DNA of 64,000 nucleotides from Ziziphus jujuba (Eukaryota > Streptophyta > Magnoliopsida > Rosales > Rhamnaceae), in assembly GCF_031755915.1 (NCBI RefSeq), contig NC_083384.1, positions 30,175,001-30,239,000 of the forward strand, written 5' to 3'. Below the pieces are notes generated by a model. The model made no database searches and was not told where the DNA came from. It saw nothing but the letters and a program-made list of their open reading frames with translations. Position 1 is the first letter of the stretch. Each line of letters starts with the position of its first letter. The position numbers and the translations under genes were made by a program. This document shows, one piece after another, positions 24,011-34,499 of this stretch.

Positions 24011-24547
24011 TGTATGAAACATATTATGGGAATATAATATGTATGTATATACATGTGGATCTACATATGTAAATAAAAATTTGCAAAGTTTAATAAAATA
24101 AAATTGAGAACCTAAATGTCCTTAGCTTTAATCTACTGGTTGAAAAATGGTCCGAGACCTGTGTGGTACCACAGTATCCTTAAGACTATTTCCGTCCTAC
24201 CGGTGCGGGTACTTTTCGACAGCGGTCTACTAGGATATAACGGATTGCAAAGCTTCTAGACACAGCACCACCGAAGCTTTCCTCAGACTTTCAGTGTACT
24301 TGATCTTTACCACACTAACAATAATAAAACATGCAAAATACCTTTGATTTTCTTAGTTTTTCTAGTAACACTCGTGAGGGAGAGAAAGAGTTATTCCAAA
24401 ACCCAAAAGCAATAAAAATCTCACTATATTTTTCCTCTGTATTTTCCTTTTCCAAAACCCAAAAACGGAAATCAATAAAGTAAGCATTAATGGCCCAATT
24501 AAAGCCCACTAATTCAAAATCATTCAAAACAAAAAATGTTGCAAACA
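24011..24547 (-). repeat. Right flanking direct repeat of Copia-1 (LTR-like)
   Basis: Counterpart of 17581-18115. In the minus sense it starts TGTTTGCAAC and ends GTTTCATACA, so TG..CA ends fit an LTR. The 5 bases outside the two repeats (AAATA on the left, TTATA on the right) do not match, so there is no clear target duplication. Confidence 0.75.
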
Positions 24548-26570
24548 TTATAAAATATAACAGTTAAAATCAAATTAACTTACTCATTGGTGGCTCTAGT
24601 ATGAGCCTGATGATGAATGAGACATATATGTAGTATGGTCTATCGTGACACGTATGTTTCTTTCTATTTCTCATGCACCTTTCTACATTACTCACACATA
24701 GACACAATTGCCATCATAAGTCCATTTCTATTACAAGTTCAGGTTAGGTCCGAATTTAGGCAGAGATCATAGATATGAGTTTGTAGAATTTTGATGAAAT
24801 TAAGTTCAAGATCAGGTTGGATAATATTTGTTTAATTACAAAAAGAAAGTTAAGTAATGAATATTCTGAGACTTGTGGTTGTTACTTCAGTTGCGCTCAT
24901 CCTTACAACATGTTTATGAAGAATTTGAGGCCTTTCTCTAGTTCTTGCACTAATGAAGTTGGTTTTAATTAAGGCCTGTTTTATCTTGGGCATTTTTTCC
25001 ATAGGAAGTGGATCCTTGTACAACAAGGAAGAAACACGAAGGAAAGCATGGAATAAAGTGTCATTTTTCTATATTTGAATCTTGCTCTCATATAGGATTT
25101 AAAATCTATATAGGCTTTATATAGAAAAAACACTTGGAGAGTTTCATACGAGTTTCATACATATATTGCTGACTACAGACAGATCCACAGCTTAAATAGG
25201 AAAGCCAATATTTTGTAGTTCATGTATTTTGCAGACAATGATAGTACCATATAATTTAAGTACCGAAAAAGCTTTGTTGGGGCCCCCCACTACTAAAATG
25301 AAAAAAAGCAAACCTTGTAACAAAATCAGGTCAGGTTACATATAAACATGCATCACAGATAAGATTGTAGCAAAAAAATTCTAAGTGCTGCTTGTTGTGT
25401 ACAATTAGTAATAAATTAGAGAGACTTGCAAATACACATAATAATTGCTCAGAAAGTTAAGAATGTTCAACTGGATGCAAAGGAGTATTTACCCTTAAAA
25501 TTCTTCATAAACAACTCAGAATCATATTTCATAGGTAACCTAATGTCTATTTTATTTAATTTATTATGCAAATATATGTGAAAAAAGGTTCACATTGGTT
25601 AAATAGAAAATAGATTTATAATTATATCACTAAAACAAAGAATTCCCATGCCATGATCAGAAAAAAGACAAGAGAAAGAGAGCTTTTCCAAAGGTGGAAC
25701 ACCATTCATTTGAAGCTAAGCGTTATGTTGTTTGCATAGCTGACACACGGATTCTTCATTGGCTGATAGTAAAAGAGACATGCCAAATTGTGGATGAACA
25801 GAATTAACATCAAGAACATGTCAAGACTGCCCAGTTCATGTATTTTATAGACAAAAGGCAGAACCGTATAAATTAACTACAACATTATTTTGTTCAAGCG
25901 CAGCACTACTGAAGGGAAACAAAGCAAATTAGTAGTGAATATGAATATATATCACCACAAATGATAGATGCAGCTCAACTTCTTCAGCAATAGTGAGCAA
26001 TGCACCACTGTGAGTTCTATGAAGCAGAGCACTTGCACTTCTAATTTAAAAAATAACCAAAATATGACAATGAACCCATAAAACTTGCTTAGTAGATATA
26101 TTACAGTCCGCTTATCTAAAAATGAAAATAAAATACAATCCATATTAAGCAAAAACCTAAGGCTTCCAAGTGTTTAGCTGCATATTGCTTGTTGATATAT
26201 ACTGATACGTGCACACCAACAAGAAATTCCAATTATGCCTATGCCTTGAACAGAAAATATTTACGGAGAGAGTACTTTTCCAAGCTATCCTACCTTTTAT
26301 TTCAAGATAATAAGGTGTTAGTCATATTTGCATAGATAGCTCACACATGAATTCTTCATAACCTGAAAGTAAAATTCAAGCCAAGTTGAGGATCAGTAAA
26401 ATTAATCAATATTTACGTGGAAAAATTCATAGAAATTTTTTTTTTGAATAAACATGTTTTTAATATATATTAGGAAAAATTCACAGAACAACATTTTTAA
26501 ATTAACATGTTTTCAATACATGTTATATGATATTACCTTATGGCTTGTTAAATTATTTAAAAAGTAACTA
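24548..26570. other. Intergenic DNA with repeated cluster modules
   Basis: No gene. 24600-25020 is homologous to 29900-30400. 25680-25800 is homologous to 26270-26410, 32700-32850 and 37000-37120. 25960-26150 is homologous to 30970-31160 and 32230-32430. 26440-26570 is homologous to 60240-60360. These look like flanks of duplicated TNL units. Confidence 0.7.
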
Positions 26571-26574
26571 TAAG

Positions 26575-27134
26575 CATGTTTCTCTTAGTTGTGGAGCAAT
26601 ATCGTTCTGTTTTTCTTTTTTTGGTTCCTTAACATCCAAATGCTCTGCATCTTGTGAGCAACACATCAACTTGAATTTGTTTGAATTTATCATATGATGT
26701 GATTGATCATCGCCATCATCCTCATGAGAGCCAACAACTTCATAGCTTCCATTTGCTTCACAATATTCATCAAAGCTTCTCTTTCTCTTACTTTTAGTTT
26801 CTGTGTCAAATCTCTCTATATCTTCCTTGTATACCAACCACATCCCACACCTCTTTATCTCACAGTGTACACTTCCCCAATTGTCAACTCCAAAATCTTC
26901 AAGATTGAAGAACGAACATTAGAAATGAATTGATGCCTCAGTGGTGAAAGTATAGGGCCAACTTAGTCCAATCATTTCTTTTGAATATTTCAAAAATGAT
27001 TTTGAGACGGACCACATGAACATGTGATCCGGACTAAGGATGTTGTGATTAAGTCTCAAACCATCATCAAATTCATAAGAATGGTCATCATTAGTGGTTT
27101 CAAAAGTGAGTTTGCATTCGATCATAACAGTTTG
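26575..27134 (-). pseudogene. TNL gene D: last exon (post-LRR C-JID domain and tail)
   Basis: It reads IECKLTFETTNDDHSYEFDD, then MFMWSVSKSFLK and SWPYTFTTEASIHF, a TAA near 26922, and on in the same frame to DFGVDNWGSVHCEIK, MWLVYKEDIERFD and an Asp/His-rich tail with basic KKEKQND. The C-JID domain follows the LRRs in plant TNLs. Gene A's copy at 61023-60400 is very similar and has Gln at the TAA position. The rest of the gene to the right is lost: a TRIM interrupts at 27135 and Gypsy-like DNA replaces everything beyond about 27590. Confidence 0.85.
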
Positions 27135-27495
27135 TGTGAAGTCCCACATCGGTTGGAAAGGAGAACGAAGCATGGCTTATAAGCGTGTGGATACCTTTCC
27201 CTTGTGGACGCGTTTTGACAAAACCGTGCAGGGCTAGGCCAAAGCGGACAATATCCATATGCGGGTGGTTTGGGCTGTTACAATTTGTATTAGAGCCAGT
27301 ACTTGGATCGGTCTGCCAGCGAGGACGATGAGCCCCAAAGGGGGTGGATTGTGAACTCCCATATTGGTTGGAAAGAGGAACGAAGCATGACTTATAAGTG
27401 TGTGGATACCTTTCCCTTGTGGACGCATTTTGACAAAATCGTGTCGGCTGGGCAAAGCGAACAATATCCACATACGGGTAGTCTGGGCTATTACA
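27135..27495 (+). mobile_element. TRIM retroelement, complete, in gene D exon
   Basis: LTRs 27135-27282 and 27350-27495 (TGTGAAGTCCCACAT... to ...CTGTTACA; the second ends CTATTACA). The 67-bp interior has a decayed primer site (GTATTAGAGCC) and a purine tract before the 3' LTR (CCCCAAAGGGGGTGGAT). Target duplication GTTTG at 27130-27134 and 27496-27500. No coding capacity, as in TRIMs. Same family as 63225-63633. Confidence 0.9.
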
Positions 27496-27590
27496 GTTTG
27501 TACCAATATTTTCGATCTAAAATAATAAAGAAGCATAAGGAAAAATATCACACATGGATTAGGAGAAGCAAAATCAATTGGGTTTTAGAA
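27496..27590 (-). pseudogene. TNL gene D: C-JID sequence beyond the TRIM
   Basis: Reading leftward to the TRIM edge gives CVIFFLMLLYYFRSKILVQTV. This aligns in place with VCVVFYRKKYEPFLYVS of gene A just before IECKLTF. Homology ends at a TAA near 27590, where other DNA begins. Confidence 0.6.
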
Positions 27591-27594
27591 CTAT

Positions 27595-28120
27595 AGGTTT
27601 TTCAATTATAGGTTTTTCAATTATCCCACATTGAAAAAGTAAGAGATTTGTAGGTGGTTTCTCTTACTATACTAAAGCCTTATTTGCTCATTGAGGAGAC
27701 ACTTCAACTTCTACTACATCTCGTTATATTAGAACATTTCTCTAATTTTTAGTTCTAGTTTTCAACATAGAGTAGGCCTTTTGGCCACTTATTATTTAGT
27801 TTTTATTTAGTGTTGTCCTTTAGGCCACCTATTATTTAGTTTTAACCATTTAATATTATGCTGGTCCTCAGACTGCCTGCATTATTGGCATTGTTTTTAT
27901 TTATTTTTTCTTAGTTGATTAAAGTAGTTTAATCATTAAGGCATTAGAACATTCTTAATTGTTTGTTCTGTGCAATTAAATACAATCCTCTAACTTTATT
28001 TTATTTTTGCAATTGTTATTATTATCATTATTTTCTCTATTTACTTCAATCTGGAAGGTGGCACGCTCCTACAATCAGAGACGTCAAGTGTTGGATTTTT
28101 TTTCCAACATTATTTTTTGG
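27595..28120 (+). mobile_element. Gypsy-type LTR remnant and primer-site region
   Basis: AT-rich with duplicated starts (TAGGTTTTTCAATTA twice, 27594-27622). It ends near 28109 (TTCCAACA) and is followed by TTTTTTGGCATGCCC, which resembles the primer-site region of plant Gypsy-type elements (normally running on into GGTGGGACC). That continuation appears at 28278, after an inserted solo LTR. The outer LTR edge is not certain. Confidence 0.5.
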
Positions 28121-28127
28121 CATGCCC

Positions 28128-28272
28128 TGTGAGATCCCACATCGATTGGAAAGGGGAACGAAGCATGCCTTATACGAGGGTGTGGATACCTTTCTCTTGT
28201 GAGGCCTTTTAAAACAGTACGGGCGGGACCCAAAGAGGACAATATCGCATACGGATGGTCTGGACTGTTACA
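28128..28272 (+). mobile_element. Solo LTR of the TRIM family
   Basis: TGTGAGATCCCACATCGATT to GGACTGTTACA, 145 bp, same sequence class as the LTRs at 27135-27495. It sits inside the primer-site region of the Gypsy-like remnant. Flanking pentamers TGCCC and CGCTC do not match convincingly. Confidence 0.8.
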
Positions 28273-28305
28273 CGCTCGGTGGGACCCATCAACTAATAAC
28301 CTGAG

Positions 28306-28518
28306 ATGACTTTAAATGATGATAAAGTCATTCGAGATATTTTACTTCAGATGAGTAATGATGTAAAAGAGCACAACAGAAAGATGGCAGCATCATTCGA
28401 ATTATTGCACCAACAGTTGCAGGCCCTCCAAGCCACACTGAAAGGCATGTGGCCAATTTATGATCAGAATGAGTATCAAATACAGGCCTCTAAGGCCGTC
28501 TACCTCAATGCTGGCTAA
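28306..28518 (+). pseudogene. gag-like reading of the Gypsy-type remnant
   Basis: 71 codons starting MTLNDDKVIRDILLQMSNDV, a coiled-coil-like segment with Leu and Gln (FELLHQQLQALQATL). Its position just after the primer site fits the start of gag. It runs into the tandem repeat below. No zinc knuckle, protease or polymerase follows. Confidence 0.45.
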
Positions 28519-28519
28519 T

Positions 28520-29120
28520 CAGGTTGCATCCATCCCGATGCTGGTTCCGTAGGCCATCTCTGCCTTGATGCTGCCTCCACAAGCCGTATCCATCCCGATG
28601 CTGGCCCCTCAGGCTGCATCCATCCAGTTGTAGGATCTGCAGGCCGCATCGACACCTATAGGAGTGTTGGCCTCCAAGATTGCCTCTGCCCCGATGCTGG
28701 ATAATCAGGCCCTATCTACCCGGATGTTGACCCCCTAGGCTACATCTATCCAATTGCAGGAACTCCAGGCCGCATCGACACCTATAGGAGTGCTGGCCTC
28801 CAAGGCTGCTTCTACCCCGATGCTATCCAATCAGGCCGTATCAACTCCGATGCTGGCCCCCAAGCTGCATCCATCCAGTTGCAGGAACCCCAGGCCTCTT
28901 CAACATCTACAAGAGTGCTAGCCTCCAAGGTCGCTTCTACATTGAAACTAGCTTCCCATGCTAGATCCATTCCGATGTAGGCTACTCAAGTCTTATCAAC
29001 ACCTATTGGAATGTCGGCCTTTAGGGCTGCATCCATTCCAGTAGCACCTTTAGTCACATCTATCATGGTGCTAGCCCCTTGGGCCGTATCCAGAACGACA
29101 GTGACTCCACGGACTGCATC
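28520..29120 (+). repeat. Degenerate tandem repeat in gag region
   Basis: Repeated words (CCGATGCTGGCC, CAGGCCGCATC, ATCCAGTTGCAGGA, CACCTATAGGAGTG, GGCCTCCAAG) in a higher-order unit of about 120 bp. In one frame it translates as Ala/Gln/Pro-rich repeats such as LQELQAASTPIGVLASKAAS, with occasional stops, so it was probably once a repeated coding region. Confidence 0.7.
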
Positions 29121-29560
29121 TACTAGTGTACAGACCTTTATGGTTGCACGAATAATGATGAAACAGGTTGAAAGCATGGGATAAAAGATCCAACCATATG
29201 TTCCCCGACGGGCCAAAAATCGAATTTAGGCCGGGGGCCAACCGTTTGTGCACCAAGGCCGTAACTAGAAGCATTGTTGATATGGAATCCCACAACCATA
29301 TCAGGCCAGTCCCAATAACTTTAGGTGGAGGAATAGGCATTATAACCTTCAGACCAACCAAAACTTTGGACAGTCAAAGATCAAGAACAATATGAATAAA
29401 AGCTTGAACATGGATCTAGAAGCTGCTAGAAAAGTCATTTTAAAGATGACTAGTTATGTGACTACAAAGCATGATCTAAAGGGATTCTGGTCTGGATAGA
29501 AGACCAAATGTTCATAGAAGAAGACAATCAAAGATCAACATGATCATGTTGATGGCTATT
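29121..29560 (+). other. 3' part of the Gypsy-type remnant
   Basis: Open in pieces (NFGQSKIKNNMNKSLNMDLEAARK and similar) but with no motif I recognise. It ends where the cluster module homologous to 17270-17575 begins (about 29565). Confidence 0.4.
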
Positions 29561-29564
29561 GTAG

Positions 29565-32500
29565 GGTACTAGTACTAATTGTATAAGCTCATTAGAATCT
29601 CACCTGTTTTCAACCAAATTGAATCACTCGAACTCGGGATTCCTCAAGACATAAAGGAAAAAGTTTTTGATTCCATATTAAGTTATCATTAGCTCAAAAA
29701 TTTTTAACCCAACATGTAAGTTAGCACTCACAAGAAACAATTAACATTAGCTTCGATTAAAATTAAATTCTCAAGCTTTTATACATGGTTAGGTACTTGA
29801 AAAATAGGTCTAGTAATGGACTTGATGAGGAATTGAATTATAAACTTGGATCAAGTTGAACAATAGATATCAAATTAACATGCTTACTGGGGGCTCGAAT
29901 ATTGAAGTAACTATCAAAAGTTGAGCATTCAAATTAATAATTTTATGCTTGTGTATGATCCTGATATGAATGTGGTGTGTCAGTGCCACATATGTTTGTT
30001 TCTATTTCATGCACTCTCTCCATTACTCATATATATATATATATATGGTTACCTAGCCCTTATTGATACAATAGTAGTCACTAGTCCATTTCCGTTACAA
30101 GTTCAGAATTCATACTCAGATCATACATATGATTTGCAGAATTTTGATAACTTCAAGTTCAAGCTCAGGTTGGATGATATATATTTAATTGGTTCAAAAA
30201 GAAAGCAAGTGAAGTAATGAATATGCTGAGACTCGTGATTCTTTCTTTAGTTGTGCTCATCCTTATAACATGTTTAACATAAAAATGATGAAGAAATTGA
30301 GGCCTTTTTGCAGATCTAAGGCATTCTTTGCGTAGGCATAAAAGAAATTTGTTTTCATTAAGGGCATGTTTTGTCATAGGCATCTTTGCATAGAAAACAA
30401 GTTAAATTGATTTACCTAAGCAATCAAAGAATGTGCTAGACCAACTTTTGATCAGTCTTAGGATTTTCTTCTTCCACATACATCAGAGCAACAACTTCAC
30501 ATTAACTGGTTTCATAATTTGCACATCAACTAAATACTTCCAGCGTATGAAAGAAAAAAAGAAGGAACACATGGGATAAATTAAGAATCCCACAATCTGA
30601 AAGATCAATGGAAGTTTAAAAACAAATTGACTATCTTCCCAGTCCACATATATAGACCCAATTTCTCACTGCATATATCTAAAAAATGTCATTTTTTAGA
30701 TTTGAATCTCACTGTCAAACATATTAGTTGAAATCAGTACAAGCTTTTTAGAGAAAATACTTTGGGAGTGTTCGTACGTTTTAGTGATTGCAGAGGAAAC
30801 ACTGCTTAAAGTTAGAGTGGATATGCCAATATTGTAATTAACATTAAGAACATGTCAAAGACTTCACAGTTCATGTATATATAAATTAAATACAACAATA
30901 GCTTTGTTGGAGCCTAGCACTACTAAAAGGAAACAAAGCAAGCTAGTAGAAAGATCAAGTTATGTATAAACATGAATAACAGATGCAACTAAACTTCTTT
31001 AGATATATACAGGCAATATGCACCATTGTCAATTGTATGGAGTAGAGTACTTGCACTTTTTATTTGAAAAATAACCAAAATTTGACAATGAACCCATAAA
31101 ACTAGATATATTACAATCCACTTCCCTAAAAAAGGAAATAAAATAAATCCATATTAAGCAATTTCATAATCATTAGCAAAACCAGTCAAATAAGTCAATA
31201 TATACAGAGTCCCCCACCATATTTCAGAAAGAAAACTCTAAGACTCCCAAGTGTTTGGTGACATGTTACAATGCTCTGCTAGCTGCCTGTAAAACCCATA
31301 CTTAGGTGTTTCTTGATACTAACCATATTAGTGCATGATTTAATATAGGAGCATTAAGCAAAAATTTTATTTAAACCAAACTTCACAATAAAACTTTAGA
31401 TATTTTTAGATAATAAAATACCAAATGAGACCTTACTACATTTCCCCAGCAATCGAAATTTTTTCAAAAAATTTACTTAGAAATGAGAACTTTATTCTAC
31501 AAGTTACCTAGTTACTGAAACTTTATTTGTTTTGGCAAACAATTCAAAACACAAAAATGACCCAGCATGGCCAAACACATTATGTATTGAACAAGAATAA
31601 TTTTTGTTTTACTTGCAATTCCAGAAACCAAATTAAAAAAGCTTATCAAATACATATTATACTCAAAAAGGTAAGTTAATGATGTTCAACTGGGCATAAA
31701 GCAATAAAGATGTAGGAACCAATTCAATGCACCATAAACAATGCCTATCATATTCAAAGGTAATCTATAATTTTTAAATTTTTCTAACGTTCCCAGCAAG
31801 TGAACTTAAAATGGCTCTTTGTAGTTAAAGATATTCATACTACCATCACAAAAGTAAAACAGATAGGGTATCTATCCATTGCCAAACTAATAAAAGAAAA
31901 AAAATAAAATTAAGAACGCCTTTCAAATTCTTTTACACAATATTTTGCAGAAACAAGTTAGAAAAGCCTTTCAAATGCAATAATAGAATATTAGATGCAG
32001 GTAATACTTAAAAATATTCAACTAGATATAAAGATGTACTTGGCCATAAAATGCATCATAAAAAACTCATAATCATATTCATAGATATAATATTCTTTTA
32101 TTTTATTTAATTTTCTCTGCAAACAAAGACAGGACCATTTAAGTTAACTACATCAAAAGCTTTGTTGAAGCACAGTACCAGTAAAATGCATGCTTGTCGA
32201 GTACTATTAGTAAAAAAAAGACATTGGAATAAATACAGCTTAACTTATTCAGGGATACATGGTCTTAAACACTGTACCTCTACTGCCAGTGCTATGGAGC
32301 ATATTACACTTCTAATTTGACACATAACAAAATTTGACTATTAACCCATAAAGCTTGCTCACTAAATATAAAAATCCATTTAACTCAAAAAGGAAGGAAA
32401 AAAATAATCCGTATTGAGGAAATTCACAATCATTAACAAAAGCACTCAAAATGAAATGCTGTACATACTTAAGGAAGAAAAAATCTAAGGCTCCCAATGT

Positions 32501-33230
32501 CTAGCTTCATGTTACAGTGCTGTTAATGTATTAACTCAATAGTAGTACTGCTCATGTAGAATGATACTTGATGAACCCTGTTGAAGGAACAAAATTAGAA
32601 AGAAAATATCTGCAAGCTGACCCACATGTCATTCTTAGGTGTTTGTTGATGCTAATGATATTGATAAGCACAGTGAATCTGTGATATCACTCAAACAAGA
32701 TCAGGAAAAAGACAAGAGAAAGAGAGAATACCACGCCATTCATTCAAAGCTAAGGGTTGTCATGCATGCTGCATAGCTCACATAGTTTCCTCATAGCCTG
32801 AGCCTAAAACGCACCAAATTGTGGATAAACAAAATTCATTAATGTGTTCATGGAAATATCCATGAAATTACTTTTTGTAACAATAATAATTTTGTTTTTT
32901 TTCCCTTTCATTTTCTGTGTGTTTCTTTTCAAACAGAAGAAAACTAAGTTTCCTTTAGAAATTGGCTTCTAATTTGTAAACTTGGTTTATAGACTAGCAT
33001 AATTAAACTACAACAAAATGCATGTCATAAACAGAGTATATTTAACTTGTATAAATTAATTTGGAAAGAAAACAAATAAGTTTAAATTGTTATACCAAAG
33101 CAATCACAGAATATATATTTTTGAGTGATATTTCTTTGAATTAGTCTTGGGATTTTTTTCTTCCTCAGAGTGTTTGGAGGCAATAACTTCACCAACAACT
33201 TCAAACTAAATGGTTTCACCATCAAATTTT
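29565..33230. other. Intergenic DNA built from repeated cluster modules
   Basis: No gene. 29565-29870 matches 17270-17575; 29900-30400 matches 24600-25020; 30970-31160 and 32230-32430 match 25960-26150; 32700-32850 matches 25680-25800. A TA microsatellite lies at 30029-30044. Confidence 0.65.
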
Positions 33231-33270
33231 CTCTAAAAGCAGTAACATAAAAAAATTGAGTTTGGGTTTC

Positions 33271-33612
33271 CTAGGCATAATAATATAGAATTGATCCCAA
33301 TCCTCTTTTTCTCAAATGACCATTCCTATATCCTTCCCTTACGTTCTTAATAAAGCAACTACCCTCAAAATGAGAATATGATAATCTTTGATATACAACA
33401 CTAGCAAGGGTGGTCAAGCCAATACCTCCCATGCCCCAAATACATACAATGCCAACATCTGTAGTGTCAATGGATAATAATGATTCAATTTCTTTTAACT
33501 TTTTCTCCAATTCCAATGACGTGCTCATAACAATGCTCATTTGAGAGATATTTTGGCAATTTCAATAAAATATCTTCAGCAATCCTTTGAACTAACTTGA
33601 ACACGGGCCTGT
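33271..33612 (-). pseudogene. TNL gene C: start of the NB-ARC exon
   Basis: After a TTTTACAG acceptor near 33612 it reads FKLVQRIAEDILLKLPKYLS, shifts frame near 33500, and goes on LKEIESLLSI, then IVCIWGMGGIGLTTLASVVYQRLS. The Walker A Lys (normally GMGGIGKTTLA) is Leu. It ends at 33271, before kinase-2. The exon is truncated and frame-shifted, so this receptor cannot work. Confidence 0.88.
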
Positions 33613-33859
33613 AAAAAATTGAAAATAATTCAGTTATTAGATAAGTACGACAGTCGTTTTAATAAAGAGTTAGGCACATGGAGAAAAAGATAGAGTGCTC
33701 AATTTTTGTTGTGCTTCTTCTTACCAATTAGAATATGAAAGCGGTGTTATTCTTGCCAATTTTAATTATCACTATTATATTCTTTCATTTCATGGTGCTT
33801 TCATCGTCTTTTATTAATTTAAGATGGAATTTATAGGATATATATATATATATATATAT

Positions 33860-34209
33860 GATAAAAGATTGGCATAACAGTACCCATCTCATTTCTTTTC
33901 TTGCATTCAAGAATATGCATAAGATCATTCAAACACCACGTGGATGAAGCAAAGTTTTCTGAGAAAATTATTACTCAAATCTTAGATTCCTCGATTGTTT
34001 TTTTGGGATTGTGGATGAAATTTCATCGTCTCTCTCAAGTTGATGATCATCCATGAAAGTTGAGACATGCTTTGCAGATAAAGCAGCATAAAGATAGCTA
34101 GCAAATTGATTGCGGGTGTCTTCACCTCTGAAATCAGAAACACATCGAACTTTTCTTGAATCTCATGCTTTTCTTCAGGAGAGATTGCTGAAGAAAGAGA
34201 AGAAGCCAT
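33860..34209 (-). pseudogene. TNL gene C: TIR exon, frame-shifted and truncated
   Basis: ATG at 34209 (MASSLSSAISPEEKHEIQEK), then KFDVFL, after which the frame is lost. Later TIR motifs are readable in other frames (VIIFSENFASSTWCLNDLM, near 33990-33920). A TA microsatellite (33841-33860) replaces the end of the TIR domain. Similar to the exon at 14561-14038, including its upstream region. Confidence 0.85.
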
Positions 34210-34499
34210 GTATGCCTACTATATATAACCCGAAAATCCACAATGGTAAAGGGCGAAGATATATAACAGAAATTGATAAGTTTTAGATCGAAAAAAATCC
34301 ATGAACTAAGTGAAGAAGAAAGATAAGAGAAAGAGTTTACAGAGTGATAAAAAGAAAAAAAAAATAAAAAATCTGCAAATTAAAGCTTCCTTAGTGAAGA
34401 ATGGTAGATAAGGAATGATCAATATTGATAACATGACCATATAAACTTCTTGAACAAAACATATAACAATGAGTCAGCGGTAAATGCCCTCTGTGTGTG

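Noticed and set aside
27234..27551. Open frames of about 100-120 codons across 27.1-27.6 kb on both strands
   Set aside because: They run through the TRIM LTRs; the repeated amino acid phrases are the two LTR copies.
28520..28900. Cluster of regularly spaced regulatory sites
   Set aside because: The periodicity is that of a coding-type tandem repeat which translates coherently in one frame.
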